The position numbers were made by a program, and so were the translations under genes. Below, in pieces: positions 36,816-49,329 of a stretch of DNA of 64,000 bases. Position 1 is the stretch's first letter. Each line of letters starts with the position of its first letter. The notes beneath the pieces were generated by a model. That model was not told where the DNA came from and ran no database searches. It saw only the letters and a program-made list of their open reading frames with translations. The DNA is from Pipra filicauda (taxonomy: Eukaryota > Chordata > Aves > Passeriformes > Pipridae), in the NCBI RefSeq assembly GCF_003945595.2, contig NW_024104420.1, positions 370,201 to 434,200 on the forward strand. Direction: 5' to 3'.

Positions 36816-38366
36816 GGTAGCTCTCATGATTTTTTTTTTTTCATATTTTGAGAATATTTGAAGTTCACCTCTGTGGGTAGGTTGATATGATTGAAGGCAC
36901 TGTAATTTATTGCCATAACTGGATTTCTGTTATGAAATACAATTAGAGCAGACTACCTTACAAAAGCGAAGGCAGATGTTTCCCAGCTCAGACCAACAGC
37001 AAAATCTTTTCATTCTTTGGAATGGATCAAGAATCTTGCAGCTGTTAAAAAGAGACTTTTCCATCATATTTCATCTGATTTCATCTTCTTGAAAGTCTTA
37101 TGTTCCACAAGTCTTTTCAAGAGGTCTAGATTTTAAAACAATAGATATCTGGTCTTCTGACAGATCTCTGAAAGGTAAGGGAAAATTTGTATATAGCATT
37201 AATTTAGTAAATGTATTTGCTTCTGAAGAAAAAATCTCTAGCTTCAGATCTCATTGAAAAAATACAATTTTTTTGTCTAAAACTCAGAGTTATTAGTAAA
37301 ATATGTCTGCTTCTTTGAATATTTCAACAGGAAGAAACACTTGAATAAGAATTAGAACTTTCAAATGTAGGAGAGGAAAGATGTGAAAGGGAGGTTTTAT
37401 AACCCTTGATATTCTGAATTAAATCTGCCTGAATTGAGTTTCTCTTTAATGTAAAATGTAGAAAACATCATTCGAGGAGAAACACAGGCCCTCAAAAAAA
37501 ATTAATTCTTAAAAAACCAAACCTTTATCTTTTGATTCCATGTATTCTCCATATAGATTACACATGAACAGATATCAGAGAATAAATTTCAATATTGTTG
37601 TGTCAGAGCAGTCAAAATTTAACAAAATTAGTCAAATTTTTAAGACATTTATGTTTAGTCAAGGTGACCTAAATGTCAACAGACAGTTCAAAGTCACTGA
37701 AACCATGACATACAAGTTATTTTAACTAGAGAATAACATTTCTCTTTTTTAATCTATTAAATAAAACTTCATTTGTTTTCATTATTCCTTACTACAATGG
37801 GATAAAGTTCACATGGGAGAGACCTGGAATCAGGATCTCCATCAAATCCCAGACCAATTTGTACAGAGCTGCTCCTAAAATATACAATTCGGGATTTTGA
37901 CCAGTATAATTTCAAAGAAGAGAACTCTCAAGTCACAATACCAACATAATCTGGATTTTGGAAATCAAACAACCAAGTAATTCGACCATGAATATTGTTG
38001 GGTTATCCATTGCTGCTAGGTAGAAGAAACAGGAAATAAAACATGAGAGTGTTAAAGCCAAGATATTACGTTTTCTACTTACATTCTGATTTTTTTCGTC
38101 TAATCAGAAGAGACTGGAATACATTTCTAATGAAAATACCCTCACAGAAGCTTTAGAAAAAGCAAAAAAAATTCTTCATGAATACTTCTATTTTGATTAG
38201 CATTTATTTGTATCACAGTGTAACACAAAGCATTGAGAAACATATTCTTGTGTTTAAGTAATATTTCATTTTGCCTCATGGAAAATAGTTAGTAATTCCA
38301 GGAAACAGTATGCTTCTAAAGCAGAGCTTATTGCTGGGTTGCATCTGACGAAGTAGTTCAGATCAG

Positions 38367-38459
38367 AAGAGAATTCTAGGAGATTAACAGGGCATGGAAG
38401 AGAATTCTGGGAGAGTAACTAGGCACAAAAGAGAATTCTGGGAGAGTAACAGGGCAAGG
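38367..38459. repeat. 31-bp unit tandemly repeated three times
   Basis: Units start at 38367, 38398 and 38429. Each begins AAGAGAATTCT and contains an EcoRI-type GAATTC and a GGGCA or AGGCA end. The second and third are nearly identical; the first differs at a few sites. It is a minisatellite-like local amplification with an exact 31-bp period. Confidence 0.93.
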
Positions 38460-39158
38460 AGCCCAAACAGCCATGTAGTTCAGTAGTCCAGAAAAAAAGA
38501 AACACACCAGGAAAATTACCATGATAATCCTATATAAAATAAGCCTGTTGAGGGCCAGTGCCACCAATGACAAGAATTCATTAAATTATGTTCTTTCAAG
38601 AGGTGCTCATAAAGTAGTACCGCAGGGAGAAGCAGGATAAGCTAAGTTCAGAAGATGGTATTGTCAATCAATTGCGTATATACTTGAGTGAAACAAGTCA
38701 GAGAATCTATTTAGTGGTATATTAAATAGTCATTTACAATAGAATGTTTTTAGCTAATGAACAGCTGGAAATCACAATTATCTCTTAAGTTCAGATGGAC
38801 TAAATTGTTACTTTTTAAAGTGTGTAACTGTCAGTGAACTGCTTAGTAACATCAGGAAAAAGTACTGCTCTGAAGAATAGAACTAAAAAATTCTGGCTAA
38901 ATGCTGGGAAAATTAGTAAAGGAAAGGAAGATCTGATTCTTAATCCATCTCCAATTTCTCTCATGGAAAAGGACCCTCCTTCTTTTTACATATCTCCAAA
39001 ATGCTGCTGCAAAATGTCTCATTCATTCTGTGTGCCATCACAGCTTTCTCTACCCCATAGACTGAAAGTCAAGGTTTGCCTAACTGAGAATATTCAAACA
39101 TTTACAAATAGATTTACAGAACTATAACAGAATCTTTCAAATCTTTCTTCCAAAGTGA
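38460..39158. other. Unique non-coding DNA, no gene seen
   Basis: No repeat or exon is recognised between the 31-bp tandem array and the solo LTR. A 97-codon frame at 38834-39127 shows no family motif. Confidence 0.6.
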
Positions 39159-39163
39159 GTTGA
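39159..39163. other. 5' target-site duplication GTTGA
   Basis: GTTGA immediately precedes the LTR's TG terminus and is repeated exactly at 39756-39760 after its CA terminus. Confidence 0.88.
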
Positions 39164-39755
39164 TGTCCTGGTTTCAGCTGGGATAGAGTTAATTTCTTCT
39201 CAGTAGATGGTACATTGCTGGGTTTTGGATTCAGAATGAGAATGTTGAAAACCACTGATGCTTTGGTTTGTGCTGTCATGTTTATCCTAAATCAAGGATT
39301 TACTTTGCTTTTTTTTCTGCTTTTGGGGTTTTCTATGTGTGTCTCATGTGAAGGAGCATAACCAGGACAGGTGACCTGAAGTGGCTGAAGGGTAGTCCAC
39401 ATCACTCAATGTGATGTCCAGTATATAACCTGGGAAGCCAGTGGCATTTAATTAGTATTACAGCTATCATACCAGCTACCATTACAAGGATTATAAAGAT
39501 GTACAATATAAACTTAATAAAATGAACAGGGGCAGATCTGGGTTTAGGGTCAGGCATCAGTAAGTAGGTGGTGAGCAATTGTAGAGCATCACTTGTTTGC
39601 TTTTATCTTTTCCTTTTTATTATAATTACTATTTACTATTTTTTTTCCAATTTTTAATCTCCTCTAATCTCAGTCTACAAGTTTTACTTTTGATTCTTCT
39701 CCCCATTCCACCGGCTGTGTGGTGCTTATTTGCCAGCTGAGCTTAAACCACAACA
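39164..39755 (+). mobile_element. Solo LTR, ERVL-type, 592 bp
   Basis: It begins TGTCCTGGTTTCAGCTGGGA and ends TTAAACCACAACA. Both are ends I recognise from a widespread avian LTR family. Flanking GTTGA copies form a perfect 5-bp target duplication, which points to class III (ERVL) integration. Inside are a TATATAA box at 39422-39428, the phrase GGTGGTGAGCAATTG in the downstream half and a T/A-rich tract. No gag, pol or env sequence lies nearby, so LTR-LTR recombination has removed the body. A less typical stretch at about 39450-39530, ATT- and ACA-rich, may reflect decay. Confidence 0.92.
39422..39428 (+). promoter_or_regulatory. TATA box of solo LTR
   Basis: TATATAA in CAGTATATAACCTGG sits mid-LTR at the U3/R side. 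It could still act as an alternative promoter, but the sequence gives no evidence of a downstream gene. Confidence 0.5.
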
Positions 39756-39760
39756 GTTGA
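39756..39760. other. 3' target-site duplication GTTGA
   Basis: This is an exact copy of 39159-39163, abutting the CA end of the solo LTR. Confidence 0.88.
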
Positions 39761-42700
39761 CTATTTCTAACAAGGTAAATTGATATTTATCTACCTCTGT
39801 AGGATGTTGTGAGAGTTAAACAATTAAATATTGATAATATACTTTGAAATCTTCAGATAAAGTATGCTGTTTGAGTACCATATATTATTCATGAATCATC
39901 ACATGCCTTTTTTATAGCATGTTACAGACACTCTAAAATTAGCATCTGAATGCTCTTTAGGAGTTAATGGCACTTGTAACCACTGACTCAGATGTTCCAC
40001 CCTTGTGTCTTGCAAGGTGTCTTTGCTTTCATGTCAACCAAACAGCAGATAAAAATGCAATCCTTTTGTAAATAATCCTCTCTCATCTTATTTTTAATAC
40101 TTTGAAAACAAATGTTCCTTCACGCACAAGCACTAAGATCTTTAGATTAATGAACATAAACAACAGTACACAAAGAACATTTTATTTGAGTGCAAAGATG
40201 TGGAGTTCATAAACCCACATACATAACCATCTTTGTGAAAGTCACCCAAAAGAAATTTGTCAAAACCACAGCTTCACAACCTGGTTCAGCTGGAAAACAG
40301 TACATACATGGACAGTCATGTTCAGTCTCTGTGTTTTCCATTGTGCCTACATCTACAAGGATTTGTTTATTTGCTTGCTGCAATTACTTGACATGAGAGA
40401 GCTACCTAGAACTGCACTATCACCAAAGGCACAAGACATAGTGGAAAGAGACCTTTAGTTCCTGTTGTATAAATTGTACTTACTAAGTTTAGCCATTTTC
40501 CCATTTGCATCCTGGAGAGAAAAAAAATGAAAACCCCCAACAAGTTCCCCGTTGTAGTAGGATGTATTCAAACTACTGTAATTCAGGAAAATGTCCAGCT
40601 TTCAAAAGAATCATCACAGAGGGTTTTAGACTATTTTTCTTGTCTGATATCTTGTCTGAATTATGTCAAGATTGGCATTTTTTGTGACATTCAAGGGTAT
40701 GCTTTACATCTGTGCAGATGAGAAAAATTTTTCACCAAGTCATTTCTTTGATTAGATATATATACTTAAAAATATATTTTATAGAATAAGTACAGTACCA
40801 TTTATGAGCTTGATAGAGAAAAATTTAAAAAGACTGATACATTTTGATTTAAATAGTCAGAAAGCAGATAAACTTCTGAAAGTTAGTAGGTAGTAAAAAG
40901 TGCCTGTAAAAGTAATAGGAAAGAGTCTTGTACTTTTATGACAACATTGCAAAAAAATTGAAACAGTAAAACATAAACATCATCCAACTTTGACACACGT
41001 TGCAAAGCATTTAGAGAATCATTTTATCAGCAAAATGAAGAGAGAAGTAGCAAAGTAATTGAATATGTCTCCAAATTCCCTTCAGTTGTGAAGCATCATC
41101 TTTTAATACCATCTGTATGTAAATTTCCAGTTCTTCCAAGAAACAGAAAATGAACACTTTATAACATCAGGTCTGTTTTGCCTTTGCTAGACATGAAATC
41201 AGAAAGTCTATGGTGAGCAATCAACCTCTTACCAATAGTTCTACCAGAGGTCATTGACAAGAATTGCTGCAAAAACCATTTATTGTTGACAAGAGTCATA
41301 AAACTCCCATCATGCTTGAAGCTGACTGTGTTTTATTTGAATAACCTTAGATCACATATTGAATTCTATAGCCTGTAGATTTGATTGGATATAATGAGTT
41401 CAGCAGTTCCTGAATTAGAAAAAAAAAACAACAAAACCAGGTAGTTCACTAGAAATTTGTTTTTCTTATTATTGCTGGCAGCAGTAATCATATGAAGAAC
41501 AAGAAGTGCAGAAGAAAACTTTAGGTCTGAATAAAATTAGGAACTTGCATGTAATACCACTATCCTTGAAATAATCACATGGCCAGATTGAGTTATTTCC
41601 TGTGATCACAGCTAGTTAGATATTTAAGCAGCCATTTCTACATACAGCAATAGAATTTGCAATAGCCAAGGGAAATGTACAGTTTTGCAACTATGAATAG
41701 ATATTTAGCTCTGTACTGGTGGGTACTTTATCCCCTATAAATCTCAATTCTATGTTTTAAAAAGCTGTGATCCAAAGCATTGGCTTTAAAATATTTCCCA
41801 CTTAATATTCAGAAATTGGTTTTGCTTTGCCTCATTTGCAATAGAAATACTGTGGCTTAGATGCATTTTGGACTCTAACATTTTTAAATTTTCTAAAGAG
41901 ATTTTGTTAAAGCTGCTACAATGTTAAAATGTCTAGTCCATCACTTTCTATTGAACATTTCATTAACACCTACATACTTGTAACATTACTTAGGCAAGCT
42001 AATCTATATTTTTGGCAGATAATTTGACATGTATTTTGGAATACAATTTTGCACATTCCACTTTACTGATGTTATGAGCAGATATTTACAGTAAAGTAAT
42101 TTCTGTTCCAGAAAGGCACATGGTGTGCCATAGAAAATTGTTGACACTGGAGGACACCACCTGAATACTGTAAAACTCATACACAGGTATTTCTTCATTG
42201 CTCAGACTAAATGTGCAAATAACATTACCATAAAAGTAAGTGTACACATTAGATGTCCAAGAACTTCTTGCTTCCATACCTAAATACATAAAACAGTGCT
42301 TGCTAAAACATTTCATTCAAACTTTTTTAGCATAAATATGAAGACTAACATTTTAGTAAGCCAATACTTTTTTGAATAATAAAGAAATATGAAGAGACCT
42401 ATAGTAACATAGCCAAGGAAAAGTAAAAAGCAGAATAGAAATTAAATAAAAGCAAGTCGGATCCTATAAATATAATGTGAATTTATAATAAAATCAATAA
42501 CTGCAGTAATTTGTCATGGAACTAACACTTAATAGGACCCTCTTACAAAATCAGCCTGACCTCTGTAAAATTGTCTGGTTAATCCATTATTTTAAATTAT
42601 GATCCTTCCAACACTGACATTTTAGGAATTTCAGTTTTCCAGTACTCAATGCACAGAATAAAATGGGGTTTTTGCTTGACAAGATTTAATTTCTTTGCTG

Positions 42701-44177
42701 TGGAAGAGTATGCAAGATTCATCTTTTTAATAGTTTAAAGTCCTTAGAAAAAAATAGCTAGAGCTCCAGAAGTAAATAAACAACATCAGGGAAACTTTTC
42801 CTAGTGTTCATATAATCTCAATGTATTTTGATTTCAAACTCCACATTGTTTAGAGTGAAACCACGTGAAATAATTCCAAATCACAGATATTTCATTGAAC
42901 CATATACATTCTCTTAGACTGCAAATGAATTTGACACCTAAGAAGCTATCTGCATAACACGATACATGGTCAGTAGCAGCAGTATTCACATTAGAAACCT
43001 GTGTTTCATCCTCCTTACCTCAAAATTCCTGAAAAACTGTTTTCAGAAATTACATTTGATGAAATTTTATTTTAGTGTCCACGATTACCGACCCTTTAGT
43101 CTTTTTTATGAAAGAACTAATAAAGAAGACAAACTACCCACTTTAATAGACCTGTTGGGCTTTTCATGTCCGATAGGAACTACACTTGTATTCATATAAA
43201 ACACTAGGAAGAGAAATTGTAGACACAGAGTTTGAACTTGCTCTTACCTATTGAGAAAGTGTGCTCCAACTCATTGTGGAGAATATTCTGAAAATCTCAG
43301 CTCACTGGTCAAGAAATAGATGGAAATCTTAGAAATTACTTAAAAAGGAAGAGAAAGTTATAAAGAAAATAAATATATGTGCCCACATCTTGAATTATGT
43401 GAACAATACCAGTCACTCCAATCCAGAAAACAAACAAAAGATACTGAAAAGATATGTATGAGGTGACAAAGATGATTAGCAGTATGAAACACCTTACAGC
43501 AAAGGAAAAACTAAGTAAAAAGGACTTCTCAGAAAACCCAGAAGTGATAAAACGGAAGTATACAAATTCAAACTGGTACAGAGTAGTCAAGTTCCATAGA
43601 ACTTCCTCAGCTGTCATAATACTAATTTTATATAATCAGTGTTTCTGCTTGGTGACCTTGTTGATCATCTAAACCTGAGGAATGCATATCACTTGTTTTA
43701 TTCTTGCATGCTTTCCATTTTCTGCTATCTGACACTCCGCATTATGACACATTATGATCACAGCCAGGGAGGTCACTGTCTCTAGTCATAAAGGTATGAC
43801 TAGAGAAAAGAAAGGCATGACTTTGAAAAGAAAGATTTTGATCAAAATTGTTTACTCTCAAATGAGGACTATTAGTCTATTGCCATGTTTTTCCAAATTT
43901 AATATTGACTACTTCAAAGAAATATCATCTTAACAACTTTTGTTGGTATATTATCAGCAGACTGATACATTCTCTGAGAGACTTTTCCATAATTTCACAT
44001 TAGCTAAAGTATGTTTATGTCACTACCCTAATCCCTCTACATAATTCAAGTTCATCACCTCTCCAAGACAAGATCACTCAATACCAATATACTGTATATT
44101 GTCTCACTTACAAGTTCTTTTCATCCCAGCTCTCTGTCAAAACCAGAAGTCATTGTTACACTTTTTCTACACCACAG
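39761..44177. other. Unique AT-rich non-coding DNA, no gene seen
   Basis: No repeat family, exon or RNA gene is recognised. The one structured item is the 12-bp hairpin at 43779-43806. Confidence 0.6.
43779..43806. repeat. Perfect 12-bp inverted repeat with tetraloop
   Basis: TCTCTAGTCATA (43779-43790) is the exact reverse complement of TATGACTAGAGA (43795-43806), separated only by AAGG. It is a near-perfect palindrome and could form a stable hairpin or a small cruciform. Confidence 0.9.
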
Positions 44178-44797
44178 AGTGGCTGGAGAGCAGCCAGGCA
44201 GAAAGGGACCTGGGAGTTTGGATTGACAGGAAGCTGAACATGAGCCAGCAGCGTGCCCAGGTGGCCAAGAAGGCCAAGGGCATCCTGGCCTGGATCAGGA
44301 ACAGTGTGGCCAGCAGGACCAGGGAAGGGATTCTGCCCCTGTACTCAGCACTGGTGAAGCCACACCTGGAGTACTGTGTCCAGTTCTGGGTCCCTCAGTT
44401 CAGGAAGGATATTGAGGTCCTGGAGCAGGTCCAGAGAAGAGCAACAAGGCTGGTGAAGGGACTCCAGCACAAGTCCTATGAGGAGAGGCTGAGGGAGCTG
44501 GAGTTGTTCAGCCTGGAGAAGAGGAGGCTCAGGGGAGACCTCATCACTCTCTACAAGTATCTGAAAGGAGGTTGCAGCCAGGTGGGGGTTAATCTCTTCT
44601 CCCAGGCAACTATCAGCAGGACAAGAGGGCACGATCTTAAGCTGTGCCAGGGGAGGTTTAAGTTGGATGTTAGGAAGAAATTTTTTACAGAGAGAGTAAT
44701 CAGACATTGGAATGGACTGCCCAGGGAGGTGGTGGATTCTCTGTCCCTGAAGGTTTTTTAGATGAGAGTGGATGTGGCACTTGGTGCCATGGTCTAG
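44178..44797 (+). pseudogene. CR1 ORF2 C-terminal fragment with one premature stop
   Basis: The frame translates as the region after the RT palm of CR1 ORF2. It includes [17 protein letters not shown], then [45 protein letters not shown] and [10 protein letters not shown]. It ends at a TAG at 44759-44761. The family continues past this point; here the frame stays readable for eleven more codons to a TAG at 44795-44797, matching the usual end. The TAG therefore looks like a point nonsense mutation. Upstream codons in the same open frame (from 44099) are flanking DNA. The fragment has no catalytic aspartates and cannot act on its own. Confidence 0.9.
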
Positions 44798-44880
44798 CAC
44801 CAGTGGCAGTAGTGGATCAAGTTGGACTTCATGATCTCGGAGGTCTTTTCCAACCTGGTTGATTCTGTAATTCTGTGTGA
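44178..44880 (+). mobile_element. CR1 LINE 3' end, well preserved
   Basis: Beginning near GGCTGGAGAGCAGCCAGGCA, this is the last ~700 bp of an avian CR1 in plus orientation: the ORF2 C-terminus, a short 3' UTR (GGTCTTTTCCAACCTGG) and the tail GATTCTGTAATTCTGTG. It is higher in GC than its surroundings. The coding part is still open for about 190 codons, so it is the least decayed CR1 in the window. It is 5' truncated, downstream of the catalytic region. Confidence 0.96.
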
Positions 44881-47800
44881 TGAATTAACTGATAAAGTAT
44901 AATAACTTCAGTGTTGGAAGAGTGACAGCACAAGATCCTCTCAGACAAAAAACCTATTTGGTGGCTAGAAAAATTCCATTGTAGGCAGTAGGTGGGAGAA
45001 AAATTGCAGATGATCTAGGTCCAGCTTCAACCTTCACACAGGTTGATCTGAACACTGAATTGCTGCTAAACCAAATAACGCCACTGGTGTAGGCAGAAGT
45101 CTGAGACAAAGAGCTGCAATAAATGCTGGGAGAAATTGTGGTTAGTGATTGATACTTCCCAAAATAAAGCCTACAAAATCTCTCTGCCAGAGAGTTCGAG
45201 AGAGTTGTCTTTTTCATTAACACTTCTTTAGCTGTGCCATTTTCCAGCTCAGTTACAGTGCCTCCTTTCTCATTTACACTGGGCAGCAGACACAGGAACA
45301 AGGATGACCTACCCTTGCAGTGCCATTCTATCAGTTTTCATCACCCAGATCTCTCTTGCATTACCAGGCATATTCAGATGAGTACAAACATTGATTCTCC
45401 AACAGAATTTTGTGTTGTCCGGATATATTTATTTTGCTTCTTTAATGATTTTATTATTTCTAATTATCTTTTATTCTTGCAAATTTTCTTTAAATTATTT
45501 TTTCTGACATTGCAGGTATGTTTAGCTCCTCCCTATCACCTTTAATTGACAACACTCTTCTCCAGAGTATTGCTGAGGATTTTAAAATGAGGTTTTAACT
45601 AATTCAGGTCCTATCATTCCCCATCAGACTCACACTACTTCACTAGTTCTCATTAATTTTTATTTAAGTCAGGCTGAAAAGCATGTTCTAATGTTTGTAC
45701 TTAGGCAGATATAAAAGAGTTGTGAAGATAATAGGTTAGCATACTTTACTAAGGTATTACAGAAATCCAACTCTATTCACTGTGTTGCTTTCATGCCCTA
45801 ACTTAGTAATCAAGTTTCTTGCTAAATTCTAATCTGTAACATCAACATTAGTACATAAAGACTTGATATTGTTTCTTATTCTACTTGCAATAAATTACTT
45901 TCCTTATTAAAAAAACTTTTATATATTTCAGGACATTCCCATGTAAATCTAAAACATAATTTATTTCTAATACTATTTTTTTAAATAAAAACATTCTAAA
46001 AATACCCAACTTCCTCTAAACATGTTGCATCAGCCTATACAATAAAATGATAAGGTGAAGGGCTTTTAGCAGGGAATAAAAACTGTTCATAAAGTCCCTT
46101 TTTAAATGCTTGTGGGTGCTTTTCCCACCATTTCTTCTTCATTAAATATGAATTATAGCCCTTTGAATTATGATGGTTGAGAAATCAGAGTGGCTTAGCT
46201 TTACCATTCTGCCTCATATCCATAGGTAATATAAATATCCTGTAAAGCTGATTTAAAAAGTTAACTTAGCAAAGCAGATCTGTGATGATTTGATCCTATG
46301 ATACGTAATTAAAAGAATGTTGCACTGAATCTAGGAAATGTTCTTTCTCAGAATACCTGGAAATGATATATTTTTCTAGTTTGAAGCATCTGGGTGTAAG
46401 AGCTATTAATCAGAAATTGTTGCACATTGGTCTGACTTGCCCTGCTTCTCCATTCAGGTAATTCCTTTTGATCTGGTGACACTGTTTATGGCCTCCCAAG
46501 AGAAAAACTTTAAAAAGGGCACAGCCCAAAGGAGCAGAAGCTTACCATTTCCAGGGCAGACTACTTTATTATGGGAACATATCGGGAAAGGCACTGTTGC
46601 TAGTCATCTGCAAAAATACATAGTCCAAATCTTGACATAATCTAAAAACTACAAGGCACTCAGCACCCTGTACAGGATCTGTGACAAAATTGGAGCCCTA
46701 GATTCTAATATTATCTATAACTCTCAAGAAAAAATATCACACACCAAACTATTGGTAAATGTTTATTTTTCAGTGGTAACTGCCACATCAAATATATCAA
46801 AAACCCAGGTTTTTAGACACTGGGCACCTACATTACTGTCAGTTTTCATGGAAAATATGTGTGTCTCATTAATGTTAAATTTCAGCATAGTTGATAGTAT
46901 AGTAGTTGCTAATGTTTTTCCTGAGTTGGATTGCATATAAAGAGGATCATTAAAGAACACTTTTAGATTGTTTTACACTTTCCACCACTCTGAAGATAAA
47001 TCCTTTAGACAAGCCTATCATTTCCCAATTTTTCCTGGGTCAAAGTGAAAATGATTCATATGCCAATCATTTCATCTTGGGACCTATAACACAATAACAT
47101 ACTATCAAACATGATATCAGAGTTGATGGAAAGGAAAATATCATGCTATATTGACATTATTATTTTAAACAATCCTTGCTCTCAGCAAAGTGGCAAAAAG
47201 TGATTTATTTTCCATTTGCCTGTAAAAGGGAAATTGACTTTTGAGACACTGCGTATTAACGAGCAATATCTCTTTCTAGGTGTATGTCAATTTAAAAGTC
47301 AAAAAAAATAGCACTCCTTCTTAGTTTATTTATGGTAACATTTCCCTGAGTTTTAGCAAAGAATAGACTGTCCTGGATTGCAATACATTTTGGTTTATTA
47401 ACAAAAGTTATTTATATTTACACCTAAACATTTTTAATTGGTAGAAGCAAATGTGAATTTCTGTCAACATTTTCAGGAGACTCTGTTTAGAAAATGAAAA
47501 TGTATTCCACAGTGTCAGCTCCATACAACACAACAGCAGAAAGCCACTGGTGCAAAAAATCAGTAATAAATTCCAATGCAGCTTATTTATCAGGATTTAT
47601 TAAAACATCCTTATAGATACAGTTTTGAGAAACAGTAAGCAAAGGAAGGAATGAAATCTCCTAATTTTAAGGCTTCTTTAGGATGATATACTCAAATATA
47701 GTGAATATGAGGAAAGAGGTAAAGGGGAAATTACAGAGTATATTACTGAGAATATTTCATCAGACTGATATGTACATGGAATTGTACATCAGAAATGGAA

Positions 47801-49291
47801 TCAGCATCACACAAGTGATTTATTAACAACCACATATTTAGGACTAGAGAACTGGAGATTTTTGGGATCAAAATAAATGTTTAAAACCAGACTGTACACA
47901 GCAGAAGATCAAAAGGTAGTGCCTGTGTAGCTCTGAAACTCCTCTCTTCTTAACCTGCCTTTCTGATGATTTCCAGTACATGTTACTAAAGTCTTCTTTT
48001 CTCTTCAGGCTTTTGAAAATGAGAGTTTGAAGAATGGAGCAATCATGAAAGGGAGAAAGAAATATAGGTTTCCTTCAGTCATCTCGAATATTGATTCCAT
48101 ATTGGATTTTACTGTCACACTCTAGTTCTCTTTGAGATACTCATTTCATTCTATTTTTAAATTAGGAGAGGGACACTGAGAATAAATATACTCAAGGTGA
48201 AATCTTGTCCAATAAAATTCAGAGAGACATGGTGTTTAACTTCAGTAGAAACAAAATTTTCTCCTGAAACTCCTGATAATATATTTATGAAAATGGAGAT
48301 GTTAAAGAATAAGGTATAATCCTATATTACTAGAGAAACAAACTAAATTTCCTTAGGCTAGCAATAATTTACGTACAACTGCTTGACAAACAATTGATTA
48401 GAAAACCTGTGAGGTTTTTTCTTCCTTTAGTATTTATGTTTAACTCACTATCATTATATATTGCCAAAATCTCAGCTAAGATTCTTGGTTGAAATGACTC
48501 TCTGTTATTTTATAAGCAGCTGAGAGCCAAGCTGCACAGGAACACTTTGAGCTTTATTTTATGAACAGTGTAAGATATGCAGCACAATGTCAAATTACCT
48601 ACCAAGCCAAGCAGTATATCCTTTCTCCCACAGTAGTCAGGAACTGCTGTTTAGGATAAAGGGAGTAACTCATGCCAGACAACCAACCATCACTCTTTTC
48701 TGTGCTGGGGACAAAATTTCCTAACAGTTCTTAAGAAAATTAACTAATGTATTTGAGTCACGAGATATGAGTATTCCTATCTCAGGACCTGATCCAGAAA
48801 AGCTCTTAGGCATGAGCTTAACTTTTACTGTGCTCTTAAGTGATTTGTTGGATTTGGGCCCTGAAACACATAACTACAAATCTTAGTCATCTGATGAAAG
48901 CAGCACTTCTAATTGCTGTATTAGTCAATGTTTTCTATTTTTGTGAAGGGCACAGCAAGACATTTATATCAGTCACACAAACATGTGACTGTTTTGTTTG
49001 GGGGGGTTGGATTATTTTTCAATGTTAAAATTAACAAAAAAACCCTGTCTTCATATTCAAAGCAATCAGTCACTACTCATTAATGGTTTGAATGCAATTA
49101 ATACATTCTTATTAATCTAGCCTAATATCAAACTGTAAACTTTAATCTCTGAATTATTTACTTTATCATAGTATAGTATTAATAGCATACCAATGCAGAA
49201 AAAGAGTACTATATAAGTGAGCAAAATCAGATGAACACAAAACTTTAGTGGGAGCTTATCTTTCTCAATGCCAGAAATAAAAGAAAATGAG
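44881..49291. other. Unique AT-rich non-coding DNA, no gene seen
   Basis: No repeat family, exon or RNA gene is recognised. Frames of 103-115 codons at 44954-45301 and 45234-45545 have no family motif. Confidence 0.6.
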
Positions 49292-49329
49292 CAGATCTTG
49301 TACTATGTATATGCAAGAAGAAGTTGCCT
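49292..49329. repeat. 38-bp dispersed repeat, copy A
   Basis: The segment from CAGATCTTGTA through AAGAAGTTGCCT recurs in direct orientation at 51134-51171 with one T/C difference. Sequences outside the 38 bp do not match by eye. Confidence 0.9.

Larger units (their letters stand above)
34131..38366. other. Unique AT-rich non-coding DNA, no gene seen
   Basis: No gene is recognised. The stretch contains the 11-bp hairpin at 35461-35488, an A13 run near 36288 and a TTTG microsatellite at 36792-36815. A 99-codon plus-strand frame at 35487-35786 has no motif. Confidence 0.6.

Noticed and set aside
44345..44800. 151-codon minus-strand frame
   Set aside because: It is the shadow of the CR1 ORF2 fragment read in sense at 44178-44797.
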